A DNA stretch of 64,000 bases from contig CM064875.1 of the NCBI GenBank assembly GCA_032719365.1, positions 20,497,674 through 20,561,673 of the forward strand. Direction: 5' to 3'. This document shows, in pieces, positions 1 through 12,757 of the stretch. The position numbers and the translations under genes were made by a program. The stretch's first letter is position 1, and the number at the start of each line of letters is the position of its first letter. Origin of the DNA: Prinsepia uniflora. Its lineage: Eukaryota; Streptophyta; Magnoliopsida; Rosales; Rosaceae. The notes below the pieces were generated by a model, which saw only the letters and a program-made list of their open reading frames with translations, was not told the DNA's origin and ran no database searches.

Positions 1-372
1 GGCACCGGTGTGGTGTCGACCTAAGGCTCTCCGACAATCAAGTCAGTTACTTTTGTTCGTAAGAGGAAGCAGTTAATGGTAAGTTCGGTAGAGTAATAGT
101 AATATTAAGTATTAGTTACCTTTATTGGGAAATGTGTACCCTTTATGTATGGGTAGGTGGGATGTTCAATTCCCAAAGTTCCGATGTGGGACAAATGCTT
201 CTCAATTTATGTGCTAACACTTGTTACGTAAATCGACGGTGGATACGCTTCCACGTGGCATCCCGCATTGGGCCCGGTGTTAGGGCTGTTGTAAGTATGG
301 TAGTTTTAGGCCTTGAGCAGGGTCTGGGCTTTAAGTATACGGCCCAATGGGTCTGGTCAGATATGGTGTCAA
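1..372 (+). mobile_element. 3' end of an LTR, same family as element D at 36.4 kb
   Basis: The opening bases share the motif GTGTGGTGTCGAC and the stretch TTAGTTACCTTTATTGG with 36410-36540. The end, with GGCCCAATGGGTCTGG and then TATGGTGTCAAC, matches 42325-42350. In both places the LTR-like end is followed by a TGGTRTCAAC stretch that resembles a primer-binding site for initiator tRNA-Met. The piece is cut off by the window start and by a junction to an unrelated LTR at about 373. There is no convincing coding frame. Confidence 0.5.
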
Positions 373-3145
373 CAAAGGTTGTGAATTGACGAAAATAAAT
401 AAGTTCATAAAACACATTTCACAAAGATGTTTATGCCCTTCATTAAAACGTATGCATGCATCGAAAACCAGTAATCAAAATATTTACTCAAACAAGCCAT
501 TAGGGCCTTAGCCCAGAAACCATAACTCAAAACCAAATGTGGGAACTCAGCCCAAAACCGTAAAACCAAATTCCAATTCCAAGTGGGCCATCGCCCAAAA
601 CCATAACCATAAATACCATTCAAGAAAAACCTGTTTAAACCATCCTAGGCATCCCAGATTCCTAACGTCCCAGACGTCATATCTCACGGTATCAAGCAAC
701 GCGTGCTACCCGGGGTCTCATCGGGTCAATATCTCTGACATCCCAGATGTCTGACGTCTCAGACGTCCAATCATAGCATTCCTGCTCCTGAGTCATCATA
801 CGGTCCGGTAGCTCCGTATAATGACCCCTCGCAGGCAATGCACAATGACTTCCCCAGTGTCCCAGACACCTGAAAGAGACCGTCCATATATCTTCGTATC
901 AAGATGGTTTATGGAAAATTGTTTATCAATCATTTCAAAACATTTCAAGGGCCCTGCCCGAAATTTCCATAAAACCATCACAAATCAAAACATCTGATTT
1001 TTCAAATCCAAACCATTTATTCAAATCCATTTAGGATCCCCGACCGAAATCACATTTATAACCAACTGGGCCTCACGCCCGATTTCGTAAATCAACTGGA
1101 CCTCTGGCCCGATTTCGTAAATCAACTGGGCCCCTAGCCCGATTATATAACTCAAATGGGTCTCAGCCCAATTTCGTAAACAACTAGGCCCCTGGCCCGA
1201 TTACATAAAACAATTGGGCCTCCCGCCCGATTACGTAACTCAAATGGACTCCAAGTCCGAGGTTTCCAAAACAATTGGGCCTTATGCCCGAGTTCATCTT
1301 TCCAATTTCAAAACCATTTCATTCAAGTATTTCGAAAACCATAAGTACGGAAAATCAGAGTAAAATTGAAACCTCGATTTACGTGTAAGCACGTAAATTG
1401 CCTCGAAATGTGTGAAACCATATAATTCACCAATATCCAATTCAACATCATATAATCACAATCATAATCCATATAAAACAGTTATGCATGCATAAGATTT
1501 ATAAAATCAAAGTCCACTCACAGACCGTCCAACGATGCGCCTCGATATGTGTGCCATAGGACTTCCCGGGCCTCACAACTATCACCGGGACTTCCAAACC
1601 TGTCCAAATTAATCTAGAGGGTTACTAACTACCTTATTAACCTCTCATTGAAGCCCCGTAAATTTCCCAAATTTTTAACTATTTTAAATCTCAAACTTAA
1701 ACCTTCCGATGCCCCGAACATTATCGAGACGGTGTCCGATTGACACGAAACCAGTCCCAGAATGTTCGTTATATCGAATAGAAGATTTCACGTGTTGAAC
1801 ACTTCCCCAAAAGGTTGGACACACGCCCCCACGCGCCCAGGTAAGTTGATGCGCGTGAGCCCACGTGCGCACTACTCATCATCTTCCCAAATGGCCGAAC
1901 TGGGTTTTTCCCTGCAACTGGACCAGCCGAACCGGTTTGGACCAGTTCAAGGCCATATCTGGTCCATTTCTAATCTATTTTGTCCATTTTAATCCCTAAA
2001 TCTCCCTATCATCCCTTATTATCTTTTTAGTTAATAAAAACCAGAGGAAGTGTTTAAGAAACTACCTTCCACGATTAAAAACCGAACCGGTCCTTGCAAG
2101 TTTCCACCGTCGTGGCCTCCGGCCATCCCAGCCTTAACAACGATCCAGACCTTCCCAAAAGTTCACCAGAAACTGTTATCAATTAATAGAATCGACTAAG
2201 GCTCCCTAAAACCCATACTTGAATTTTCAAACTCTTACCCGTGAGTTTCGGGTTTCCCCCGACGTGTCCTCCGTCGTCGACCACCATCACACCGTCGCTC
2301 TCAGTCTCTGATTTCATTCCCTCACGGTCACACACTAACACTCATTGATGATTTTGGTGGTGAGGTGTGTGTGGTTCGAAATGAAAATGGATGATCGGGT
2401 TGTGAGAGAACAGAGGAGGGCTGATGAAGTTTGATGAAGAAGGGAAATGAATGGACGGTGGAGATTGACAGGGATGATGAGATGAAGGGTCACGATTAAA
2501 GGATGAATTAAGTTGAAATTATAAAATAAGTAAAATATCAATATTTTAATCCAATCTCACCAATCAAGACATAGATCCACATTTTAGGGTTATTGGCCAA
2601 TGGGATGAGTGACACTTGTCACTTATCCATAGGTTCCACTTAAAATATCTGACCCAATTAGAATAAGCCAAGTGTCCTCACCGCGTAATGCGAGCATAGT
2701 GAAATCGAACTTCCGTGACCCATAACTTTCCCGTTCGAAGTCCAATTTCAGCGTGACGCCTGTCTGTGGATTCGTATCGCCCCAATCTACGTAACGGCCT
2801 TTGGCCCTCGGCCATCGGACCTCCCAGTTAAAAAGTCAACATTTGCCTCTTTTTAACCATAATTACCAAATTACCCTCGAACTTCCGAACGTCATAACTT
2901 CTTCCTCGAACGTCGGAATCGAACGTGCCACTTTTCTATGAACTCGTGACGTCCCAAACTATGCCACGGTCATTGGTCAAAGTCCATTTGACCGCTAGAT
3001 CGAAAAGTCAACGTTTTACCCACGACCAAGGGCAAAACGGTCATTTTGCATCGTTCGTCTGATTTCGCCCAACTAATCACCGATTAACCTCACTAATCAT
3101 GATTAGTTACCAATCTAATTCCGAAATTTGGGACGGGTCGTTACA
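373..3145 (-). mobile_element. Truncated long LTR of a LARD-type Ty3/gypsy-like family
   Basis: Read on the minus strand this starts TGTAACGACCCGTCCC (end at 3145) and runs through the same landmarks as the complete solo LTR at 24184-27453. These are the ACGT-rich and GGGCC-rich repeat zones, the GTCTGGGACACTGG block and the GCATGCATACG motif. The last ~240 bp of the LTR is missing: homology stops at about 373, where the other copies continue into the part that ends CCTGTCA. No target duplication can be seen because that end is lost. No gene is supported inside it. Confidence 0.75.
1040..1300 (-). repeat. Minisatellite-like units of about 40 bp, GGGCC core
   Basis: Imperfect units alternate a GGGCC/GGCCC pair with AT-rich spacers, for example AACTGGGCCTC then GCCCGATTTCGTAAATC. 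It is the minus-strand counterpart of the array at 26220-26610 and belongs to the LTR. Confidence 0.7.
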
Positions 3146-3659
3146 CCGTGATTATGATTCTATTATGAGACTATATTTACTTCAATGCATGCAAGTTTGG
3201 AAAACTAAGGGGTAAAACCTTATGATTTATTTATATTATTAAATTGGTTTTATAAACTGTTTATTTTCGGCCCACTCACTCTTTAATGTTTTACTGACCT
3301 CTCCAGGCCGTGCTACGGAATTAGAGGAGGATCTGGAGGACGAGGCTTAGTCTAGTTCGCTGTGCACCTGTACACCCCAAGTGGGTAGGTTGAGCACCAT
3401 TTGTGTAACCTGACTTTTGTGCTCATGTTTTGTATTGTACTATCTTCGCTCTGATACCAAGTTGACAGGTCCCGTCCCAATCCCACTGGGACCACCCGGG
3501 GACGTGTCCCACTCCCGTCTGACAACGACTCCAAACATACCAAAAGTAGCCTTAACCGAAATCAAAATACTTCAAATTAAACAAATAACGTTTAAACATA
3601 AGAGTTCAGAGTAATATTCCGTCAGACCAGGGATAGTACAATACAAAACATAAGCACAA
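3146..3659. repeat. Mosaic of LTR fragments with a primer-binding-site remnant
   Basis: At 3449-3460 the sequence CTCTGATACCAA is the reverse complement of the tRNA-iMet primer site. It is followed at 3463 by TGACAGGTCCCGTCCC, the minus-strand LTR terminus of the LARD superfamily. The LTR breaks off at about 3633. Two 25-bp arms, 3418-3442 and 3634-3658, are inverted repeats of each other (24 of 25 pair). No gene is seen. Confidence 0.5.
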
Positions 3660-4099
3660 GATAAGTCGGGTCCTGACTGAGAAGGGTCGGGTCTTGACAG
3701 AATGGTATCAGAGCCAAACCCCGACCGGGAAGTGTGCCAGTGAGGACGCTGGGCCCTAAGGGGTTAGATTGTAAGACCCGTGTCCTGCAGGGAACGGTGA
3801 ACAATCCCACAATCCTATGAGGGGAATGGTTTGGGAGGGGAATGCTGGTGTGCCTTAAAGGTGTAGGCACACATCTATCTAGCACGAGGCCTTTTGGGAG
3901 CTCATTGGCTTTGGGTTCGGTTGGAACTCCAAAGTTAAGCGAGTTGAGACTGGTGCAATTCCATGATGGGTGACCCCCTGGGCAGTTGCACCATGAGCTC
4001 CCGAAAACAAAATCGTGAGGGCAAGGGTAAGGAGGCCCAAAGCGGACAATATCGTGCTAGATGAGTCGGGTCCTGACCGAGAAGGGTCGGGTCCTGACA
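3660..4099 (+). mobile_element. Cassandra-type TRIM, 5' LTR truncated
   Basis: Seen: a short LTR tail ends TCTTGACA at 3699. It is followed by a primer-binding site TGGTATCAGAGCC (3703-3715), only about 55 bp of interior, a purine run CTAAGGGGTTAGA, and a full 330-bp LTR (3770-4099) that starts TGTAAGACCCG and ends GGTCCTGACA. The 5' LTR keeps only its last ~40 bp. Known: Cassandra elements are tiny non-coding retrotransposons whose LTRs contain a 5S rRNA-like domain, which is present here (see 3924-3992). The combination of tRNA-Met primer site, very short interior and 5S domain makes the family call fairly safe. Confidence 0.8.
3924..3992 (+). repeat. 5S rRNA-like domain inside the Cassandra LTR
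   Basis: The stretch contains AACTCCAAAGTTAAGCG (like box A of plant 5S: AACTCCGCAGTTAAGCG) and, at normal spacing, GATGGGTGACCCCCTGGG (like box C: GATGGGTGACCTCCTGGG). Its 5' third does not match 5S and it is embedded in an LTR, so it is not a functional 5S gene. In the family these boxes are thought to serve as an internal RNA polymerase III promoter. Confidence 0.75.
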
Positions 4100-4739
4100 A
4101 GTACGAGAACTATTAACTAAAGGAAGAAAAATATTTGCAACACTAAAGTGTTGAACCATGGACATCATGGACATGGAACAAGTACCCTAAGTCCCTAACC
4201 ACTATGCTACATTTTTTATTATTATATGGAACATCTCATCTTATATTTAAAGTATTCAATGTCTGAAGCATTTACTTAACAAATTAAAAAACTTTATGCC
4301 CAACTCATTTGTTTAAATCGCTCAAAAATATCTTTCGACTTTATTTAATAATTCATTTATTTATAAATATTTAGAATATATATTAGGAAATGTGTGTATT
4401 TAAATATATAAATTAACTATAAGTTTATAAACGAACTTGAAGTTCATAAATGGACAAGTAGTTCATACTAATCACCGAACCCATACTAATCACCGAACCC
4501 GTAGTTTTGGTAATGCTATAAAAGAAAAAGGAACTCAAAGTTTTCCTACACAACTTCACCATATATGATAAAACCAGTAGTTTTTTACATGTTTAAATCT
4601 GGCTTTTCATGCTATATTATAGAACTTAGAGTTCTTGTTAATTGTTTATGGATGAGATTGCCCAAAGCACTAAAATGCTATTACTCAAGTTGTGAAGGCT
4701 TATAAAGAGCAGTTTATTTATCATAAGAATTAATACAAT
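4100..4739. other. AT-rich stretch, no gene; possible copia LTR remnant
   Basis: No reading frame or RNA gene is supported. A short direct repeat (ATACTAATCACCGAACCC, twice in tandem at about 4468-4502) and a TATA-like GCTATAAAAG near 4514 would fit the remains of the LTR of the copia element that follows. No matching second LTR was found. Confidence 0.35.
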
Positions 4740-6109
4740 TTGCTAACTTCTAAAAATTTTGTGGGAGGATCTCAGTGAAATTGACCTCCTTGAGAAGATT
4801 TTTCTACACTTCCCTTGCCTTTTGTTTGATCTTGCGGAATCAATATAGGCACTTTACCAAATTTGGTCGAAATTGATAACCACCCTGTTGCTCTCTAAAA
4901 AGAACAACAGTTTGCTATTGAAAATAATCAATCTCGATAGATTGGTGTTGAAGCAACATCATTTTCTAAACCAAACACATTGCTAGAAGAAAATGTGACT
5001 ACCTGAAGCAAGTTCGTTATTCATCGCAATTCAAACTGTGAAAGGAGAAACTGTGGCTGTGATAAAGACAAAAGGCCCAAACTCTCGAGACCTGGAAATG
5101 AGCCTCTATGATCGGCATCCATGCAACCATGGCACATGGGACCAAAGGCACCTGTGAACCAAGTAGTCGTGATTGAGGTACATGTTGTGGGTATGTTCTC
5201 TTTCAGCCCCTAAGGTCGAGAGATAAACTGGTTCGGCTCGTTGCCACTAGTCTAGAATCAGGAAGATCAGTGTTATAAATGTTAAGGAATAGATCACTAG
5301 TACTGCATTTACTGTGTAATAGCGCAAATTGCAAACGAGTATCATGCTAGTTGTGGAACTTGAAAGACCAACTTAGTAAAATGATCAGTTCCCATATATG
5401 GATTAATTTGCTAATTTTCATGTGTTTGGATTTGAAAATGTGATTTTTTTCCCAAATATGATATAATTCAACACAAATATTTATTCTCATGCGTGTGATG
5501 ATTGAATCAAATTAATGAATAAGCATGTCTTGTGGATAAGTTTGTTATCTAGCTGACATTGCTATTATTTACATTATACTCTGAGATCATAATTTTTTTT
5601 AATAAACTTGTTTCCTACTCGTCCCTATGTGACAACCATATCAGGGCAATCCAACCTGATTGAAGACCATGGAAAAGTACATTTGGATTTGGTCAATGAT
5701 ACTAAATTTACCATTAATGAGGCCTTATAATCTCCACATTCGAGAAGAACATTATTGAGTTTTAAGGATGTTTTAGCCAATGGTTTTTACGTTGGAATCA
5801 CAATGGAAAATGAAATGAATACCTTTGCATAACTCCAATCTATATGGCCAAAAGCGTATAATGGAGAAGCTAGGGAGAAGCTAGCTAGGAGCTAGCCATA
5901 AGTTAACTAATCTAAGTAACTGCTATGCGTCGTATCCTTAGTTCATCTCATGGACATCCCTTTACTAATAAAGATCTTGTGTTCAATGAAACACTATACC
6001 AAGCGTACTCAATAGAAAACTCGAATATTAGACCTTCATATGTAAAGATGAATAAAGGCTTCACCTTTTCTTGTAAAGGATAAAAGGGAATATCTGTGGA
6101 ATTATCCAA

Positions 6110-6480
6110 CCACCATGCAGACTGTTTAAATATTTCATGGTTTTGGTTGATGCATCAATAAGGTGGTCACATGTTATACTATTATCCACATGCAATGCTG
6201 CGTTTGCAAACTACTTACCTAGATCATTAAATTGAGGGCCCTACCACCTGAATTATCATATAAAACTTGATAATACCGGAGAGTTACATCAAAAATCCTT
6301 CAATGACTATTACATATCCCTTAGGATTGATGTTGAACATTCAGTTCCACATTTTTGTGCCAAAAATGATCTTGCAAAAACACTCATTAATCTTGGTAAT
6401 GCGCACCAAAGTTCCAATCTCTACGTGGAGCTATCTGCTTTTGCACGCAGCCATGTTGGTCTAGTTGAGGCCCCCTGCCG
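6110..6480 (+). pseudogene. Copia integrase core remnant
   Basis: Joining frames by eye gives fragments such as FKYFMVLVDASIRWSH, then DNTGE near 6267, then FNDYYISLRIDVEHSVPH, then a piece matching MRTKVPISTW. This follows the integrase core of plant copia elements around the second catalytic Asp and the Glu region. Internal stops and at least two frameshifts break it. Confidence 0.75.
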
Positions 6481-7369
6481 CCCACTCTTATTCCTCATTA
6501 CAGATGGTGATTAGGTATTAGGTTGACATGTAGTACTTATGCGTCTGTAGGTGTGTAGTTTACATACAAATTGTACCACCACACTGTGCAAAAATGAGTC
6601 CTCAATGAAGGAGGGGAATATATGTAAGATATTACTTCCCCTCCATTATATGCTACTTAGAGCCCTTGATAAGTGATCTCTTTACCGCTAGATTTTCAGA
6701 TACTCACTTTTATGAGATATTCTTCCTACCATAAGGGCGAGCTAAGAATGTCAACGTTCCTAAAGAGCAATATGAATTGATTTGGAATGTCCCCACTATG
6801 ACTCATCTCGATTCCCTAACTAGGAAAAATGTGAGAATAATCTAGAGAGTGTAGGTAATAATATGTCAGATACTTTCTCTGATCTAGCTAAAGTGATAGA
6901 TCACAAATAGTTGCTGTAAATGTGTTAGACAAACGACGTATGGCCATGGCACCTAACCAATCATATGTCTCTGCCCAGAAGCGAGGTAGACCAATAGGTT
7001 CAAAGAATTCTCATCTCTAGAAAATGATAAATTTAGCACAATTGAATCCTTATACATCTTAATATAAACTTATCTATCTCATGAGATAACTCCGAATTAT
7101 GGATTTATCCTAGAAAAGATGACATTGTGGGACAATCCTATGTCTGAACCCACTCCCAAGAATAGAGAGATCTCAGTAAATTATGCATGATTAAGTAAGA
7201 TATGAAATCAAGATGTTATTATCATCGATGTTGTATTTGTATTTGCTATAGCTACCGAAATAATAACTAGTAATGAAATCAAACCTCAATCCACTAATGA
7301 ATGAATGCCAATGAAGAAAAAACTGGCCAAAATGGAAATAAGCAATCCATGTCAAATTAGATTCTTTAA

Positions 7370-7630
7370 AAAAGAAAGGTGTTTGGACCTGTCGTTCCCA
7401 TACCTCCCCTTGTTAAAAATATAGGATTTAAATGGGTATTTGTAAGGAAGCGTAATGAGAAGAACGAGATTGTGAAATACAAAGCTCATTTAGTGGTGCA
7501 AGAATTTTCTTAACGCCCTAGAATTTATTAAGAAGATATGTAATCGCATGTAATGGACATCATAATGTTCTGCTACCTTATAAGTTTGGTAGTTTAAAAA
7601 AAAGTATCTAACCTATAGATATGGGCACAA

Positions 7631-7681
<51 letters not shown>

Positions 7682-8100
7682 GTTTCACAAAGGACTTAAA
7701 ATAACTAATACAAATAGTTCTAGACTATGGAACATGCTTTCTAATAGTCTGAGGCGTTCGCTTTGTGGATTGAAACAATCTAGATAGAAGTGGTACAGTT
7801 GTCTAAGTGAATATTTGATCCGGATAGGTTATGTGAACAATGAATTATTCCCATGCGTGTTTACTAAGAAAATAAGTTCCAGGATTACTATTGATTAGCT
7901 CTTCACAAGAGATCAAAAAAATTACTAAACACCTGAAGTTGAAATTTGAAATGAAAGATCTTGGGAAATTGAACTTCTTGGAGCTTGAGCATGGTGTAGA
8001 TGGAGTCCTAGTCCATCAAATTGGATTATACCTAGAAGATGTTGAGGCGCTTTAATGAGGATAAAGCGAAACCTTCAAGTATGGCCATAATCGTCCATAC
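7370..8100 (+). pseudogene. Copia reverse transcriptase remnant
   Basis: At 7430-7510 the frame reads GFKWVFVRKRNEKNEIVKYKAHLV, the start of the copia RT domain (family pattern KWVFVRKRNENNEVVRYKARLVAQGF). It is followed by a stop. Later pieces at 7840-8040 resemble the palm and connection parts. An (AT)n microsatellite at 7633-7678 sits in the middle and interrupts the domain. Confidence 0.8.
7633..7678. repeat. (AT)n microsatellite
   Basis: About 23 uninterrupted AT units inside the copia remnant. A shorter (AT) tract lies at about 8530-8551. Confidence 0.98.
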
Positions 8101-8219
8101 TATAGATCCTAAGAAGGTCCTGTTTCATCTTGAAGATGAAACAAAGAGATACTAGTGCTAGAAGTTCCATAATGAGTGCAATATGCTCATTATTGTACTT
8201 GGCTCAATGCACTAGATAA

Positions 8220-8692
8220 GACATTTTATTCATTGCAAACTTACTCAGTAGATTTAGCTCTGCGCCAATGCGCTGCCACTGGAATGGCATAAAAGGCATT
8301 TTCCGGTATGTCAAAGATACAATATATGAGCACCTTCTTGATCTTTGAAATGACGCCTTGTTCGGTATGCTGTTGTGGGTTGCATATTAGATACACACCA
8401 GACACGTTCACCAACTGGTTATGTCTTACCATTGGGATCACAACAATATGTTGGAGGTCCACGAAACAAACTCGTATTGCCACCTCTTCGAATCATGCAG
8501 AGATTATAGTTATTCATAAAGCAGTTCATGAATATATATATATATATATATGGCTGAGAGCCAATACGGGGCATATTTAAAGTATCAGTGAGCTGTATTC
8601 CACCAATAATGAACGAAATTTATCTATGAAGATAATGATGCCTTCACCATGCAGGTGAAGATGAATTTCATTAAAAGAGACATCACCAAGCT
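8220..8692 (+). pseudogene. Copia RNase H remnant, cut by element A
   Basis: Fragments with KGIFRYVKDTIYEHLL and, near 8625-8690, YEDNDA followed by FIKRDITK match the copia RNase H C-terminal end (family pattern HEDNAACIAQ then GYIKGDRTKHI). The reading continues after 28137 with HIASKF, showing that element A split one ancestral frame. Confidence 0.8.
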
Positions 8693-9629
8693 TGTAACGA
8701 CCCGTCCCAAATTTTCGGGATTAATTAAGATTAAATCAAGGATTAGTGGGACTAATTGGGGGTTAGTCGAGGAGTTGTCGGATGTCAGAACAAAATTATG
8801 ATTTTTCCGCTAGACCAAGGCAAAAGGGTTGACTTTTGACCCGGGAGGTCCAATGCATAAGGATTGAGGATAGTTATGTAGATCGAGTCGATACAAGTCT
8901 GTAGACAAGCATCACGTTGAAATTGCATGTTCGATGGGAAAGTTACAGTTCACGGAAGTTTTGAGGCACTATTGTATGTTTTATGAGAAGAGTGACATTT
9001 TTCCTAGATGGGGCCTAGATATTTGATTCAGGCCTAGTGGATGAGTGACAAGTGTCACTCATCCATTGCTTACTTCCCTCACATACATGCATTTGCACCC
9101 CTTTCCTTTTCATTTGATCCAAACCAAGAACCTCTTCCCCATTTCAATCCATCCTTATTCCATCACCTTCTTAAAACCCTGGATGGACAGAGGAAATGAG
9201 AGTGAGACGAGAGGAATAGAGAAAAACAGCGGAGCCGCCGTGAACGGCTGAGGAAACTGTGAAAAAAGGTAAAAATAGAAACTCGTGGCTTTTGAATTCG
9301 AAAATTTGGATTTGGACATTGGGGGTGTTTTCTAACTTTGGGGTTATGTTTTTGGTGGTGGTACGATCTATTTGGGACCAGAATTGAAGGCGGAGGATGG
9401 CTGTATGGTGCAGGAAGGGAGTTTGAAGGTGGTCGTGCGGGTTCTTGATTTAACATGTATTTTCTACCCTATTTTAAACGTTTTTGAATGCATAGATCGT
9501 TTATATGGGACTGTACGATCATGTAGGAAGCAACGACTTTGAAAATGGACCAGAAACGAAGGAATTGGAACCAGGTCAAGGTTGCAGGTCTACGCGACCC
9601 GTTTCAGCCATTCGGGTAGACATGGTTCA

Positions 9630-12600
9630 TGTCAGGACCCACCCCGGTTTCACCCCGAAACTCGAGGTAAATCCTGCTCCCGTCTGACTCCCCAACACAA
9701 CACTAAGCTAAACTCACTCGAAACCACCAAAACACTCAGTCAGACGCAGGAGAACTATACAATACATCCAGAAATTTAAAAGTTTTACAGAGCATAGTAC
9801 CACAGTACAAAAGAAAGAAAACCGATAAACAGTATGCGCACACGGAAAAATTAAACACTCCGGGTCGCTCTCGTGACTTCTATGTCTCAGACGCTGCCTC
9901 GACGCCGAAACCCCGCTCTAGCTCCACGGCCTGGAGGGCAATTTCAAACAGAAGGTGTGAGTGGACCAAAATAAAATAAAAGTTTCCAAAACCATTTTAT
10001 AAGCAAACCGGGTTTTAGCCCTCCGTTTTGAAACCACATGCATAACCCAGTTACCAAAAACAGTTATAAAGCAATCGCCATAAAACATTTACAAAATCAT
10101 TTTAAAACAGTATAATTCCCATAACCTCACCATAAGAACTGAAACACTATAAAACAGTTATAGAAACCATATCATAAGCATCATAAAACCGTATCATAAA
10201 CCATGGGTATCAATTCATCATTTTCCGATCAAACCTGCTGGACCTATCCGAGTCTTTAAACTCAATCCAGGCCTCAATTATATCCGAGTCTTTAAACTCC
10301 CGAGTCTTTAAAATCAACATGCCTACGGGGGAAATATCAATATATCCGAGTCTTTAAACTCCCGAGTCTTTAAACTCAATCCGGGTCTTTAAACCCAATC
10401 CGGGCCCGTCCCCCGTCAAATCAATATCCGGGTCTTTAAACCCAATAACCAGATCCAGAAAATCCAATCAAAACCATTTCAAAATCCATATTCAAACTCG
10501 AATCCGAAATCACTGGTCCGATGTCCTTCCGGCATCCAAAACCGCATTCCGAACCCAAATCCGAAAATTCACTTTTCAACTTTAAAACCAAATCTCGTTA
10601 CCGAAATCCGATTCTAAAACCGAAAGCCCTGATCATCGAAATCACATTCCAAAATCCATTTATAATCATTGAAAACCATTTATCATTTGAAATCCCAAAA
10701 CCATAGCATCATAATCAGAAATCCACCTTTCCTCGTAAAACGTGCCGAATACGTTATTTCTCGAAAACCGTACAATTATGCAAAACCAACATCACATATT
10801 CAACAATCATGAAATCACATGTAAAATCATAAAATAAGAAGTTAAAAGCAGTTATGCATGCTCGAGTTTAGAGAAGGGGTCGACTCACAGTACCGAGTCC
10901 TCAATCGCGTCCCGAACGTCTCGTACGTTCCTCAGCTTTCTCAGGAACTCCTAATCCTGTCAACAACCGCCAAAGTACGTTACTAACACAACTACGAAGG
11001 TCCATCTAATTTTCCCTAAAAATCCCCGGGTCCTAATCGTAACGAACCAGAACCCTAAACCTTCCACCTCGCGGAACTAACTTCAAACGACGTACGATCA
11101 ACCCGAAATCAATTCCAATAGACTCGTCACAACTCCTAGACCAAAAACCATGTTGACACTTTCCCCAAACACCGCCGCACGCGTGCCCACGCGCCGCCCA
11201 AAGGTGGCTGCGCGTGGCCCTCACGCGCCAGCTATAGTGCATCGTCTACCTCTGGTCGATCCGGTTTGACACAGTTGCTGCAATTCGAACCGGCGTGACC
11301 GGTTCTCCGCCGTCCGTCCACCAAAACCGCTCCTCTCTTCACCCACTGTTTCGTCCAGACCTAGGCTACCATTTCCCCTTGTTCAGACACCTCAACTCGA
11401 ACTACAACTCGTCGACTCAAGCTCGAACGGAAACCCGTACTGTCCCCTGTTTCCTTCTCCAGTCACCCAGGTCTCCCCCTGTCACGGTGGCTAGCTTAAA
11501 CCAATCCTAGGGCCATCCTAAACCTCACCCAACTCACCAAAACCGTCGACGCACACTCGAAACCCACGACTTTCGATTTGAAAATCGACGAAAAAACAGA
11601 GCACACCAGTACTCTCCGTCGTCCTAGCCTCCACCGTGCACTCCCTGTCACGGCTGCACAACCAGAAGACTCCTGGGACACCACTGAATCCCCTAGACCT
11701 CACGAGACTCCTCGATTCAACCCCTAAAGCTACAACTTAGCGTCTGAACCTAATCGGCAAAACAGGGCAAATAAATGGGGATGAGGAATTACCTGTCCTC
11801 TGGTCACCGTCGTTAGCTCCGCTGGGGCTGGTCGACTCCTCTCACCCCTCACGACACCACCACGAGTCCACTTGCACCGCACACGGCCACACCACCACCA
11901 CAATCACTTACTTCCTCTCTGTTTTCCCCCTGATTTCCCGTGGCTCTCAACTCCCACACACACAGCCACCACACCTCCTAAGCTTCTCCCTAGCTCTCCC
12001 TCACTCTTTGGTCACTCACCCCCTCACTAATTAACACAAACTCACACAATCACCGTCCCAATTCTCTCAATTCTCTCCCTCTGTTTCTCTCTGGGTCGAA
12101 GAACACACACGGTACACCGCCCAAAATCCCCAAATTATTGGACCCGTGCAACTCCTGGAACCCTCTAGCCCTTTGCCACATGTCACAATCCAGTCCCTTC
12201 TCACACAAATGGCCCAATCACAGCCATCCACTTGTCCCTCTCTGCTGCATAAATCCCAGAGCACGAAGACCAAAATGCCCCTCCTTTTAAGTCAAAATTA
12301 CAATTTTACTCTTACCGTTTTAGACCTGTATCTCACACATCGTAAGTCCAATGAATACGTGCCACCTGTCATCAAACTCAGGATGACAAGATCTATCTAA
12401 CAGTCATAGGTCAACGTGTCAGAACCCAATCGTACGAAAAGTCAACTTTTCCCCCTAGTTTAACCAAATTACGAAAGTGCCTTCAACCTTCCGAACATCA
12501 TAACTTCCTCCTAGGATGTCGGAATCAGGGCTGCCACCTGCCTACGGATTCGTGACGTCCTAAACTACGTCCTGGTCATTGGTCAAAGTCCATTGGACCA

Positions 12601-12752
12601 CTCGAATTAAAAGTCAACCCTTTTGCCCGAACTAGGGGCAAAATCGTCATTCTAGACTAACGACCTTATCGGGACCAACTAACCCCCGATTAAGCTCACT
12701 AATCCTACCTTAATCACGATCTTAACCCTCATTCCCGGGACGGGTCGTTACA
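9630..12752 (-). mobile_element. Solo LTR 1 (3.12 kb) inside the 5' LTR of element A
   Basis: On the minus strand it runs TGTAACGACCCGTCCC...GGGTCCTGACA, and no interior is attached. It is flanked by perfect 5-bp repeats GTTCA (9625-9629 and 12753-12757). The uninterrupted site is visible in the 3' LTR of element A at about 22740-22752, which confirms the insertion. A solo LTR forms when the two LTRs of a full element recombine. It also carries a run of 'CGAGTCTTTAAACTC' units at about 10240-10450. Confidence 0.9.
10240..10450. repeat. Short tandem units CCGAGTCTTTAAACTC
   Basis: Repeats of TCCGAGTCTTTAAACTC and TCCGGGTCTTTAAACCC recur about eight times, irregularly spaced. This is the position where other LTR subfamilies carry GGGCC units. 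Confidence 0.85.
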
Positions 12753-12757
12753 GTTCA

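Larger units (their letters stand above)
4740..8692 (+). mobile_element. Decayed Ty1/copia retrotransposon, 5' and central part
   Basis: Pieces of copia polyprotein can be read in order on the + strand, broken by many stops and frameshifts. There is a gag-like piece with TSLRRFFYTSL and later LKRTT (about 4770-4920), then integrase (about 6110-6480), reverse transcriptase (about 7380-8080) and RNase H (about 8220-8690). The order INT-RT-RNase H is the copia order. The element is cut in the RNase H domain by element A, which left AAGCT/AAGCA target copies, and resumes at 28133. No frame is long enough to be functional. Confidence 0.8.

Noticed and set aside
3924..3992. Functional 5S rRNA gene
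   Set aside because: Only the box A and box C parts match; the 5' third is unrelated and the stretch is inside a retrotransposon LTR.
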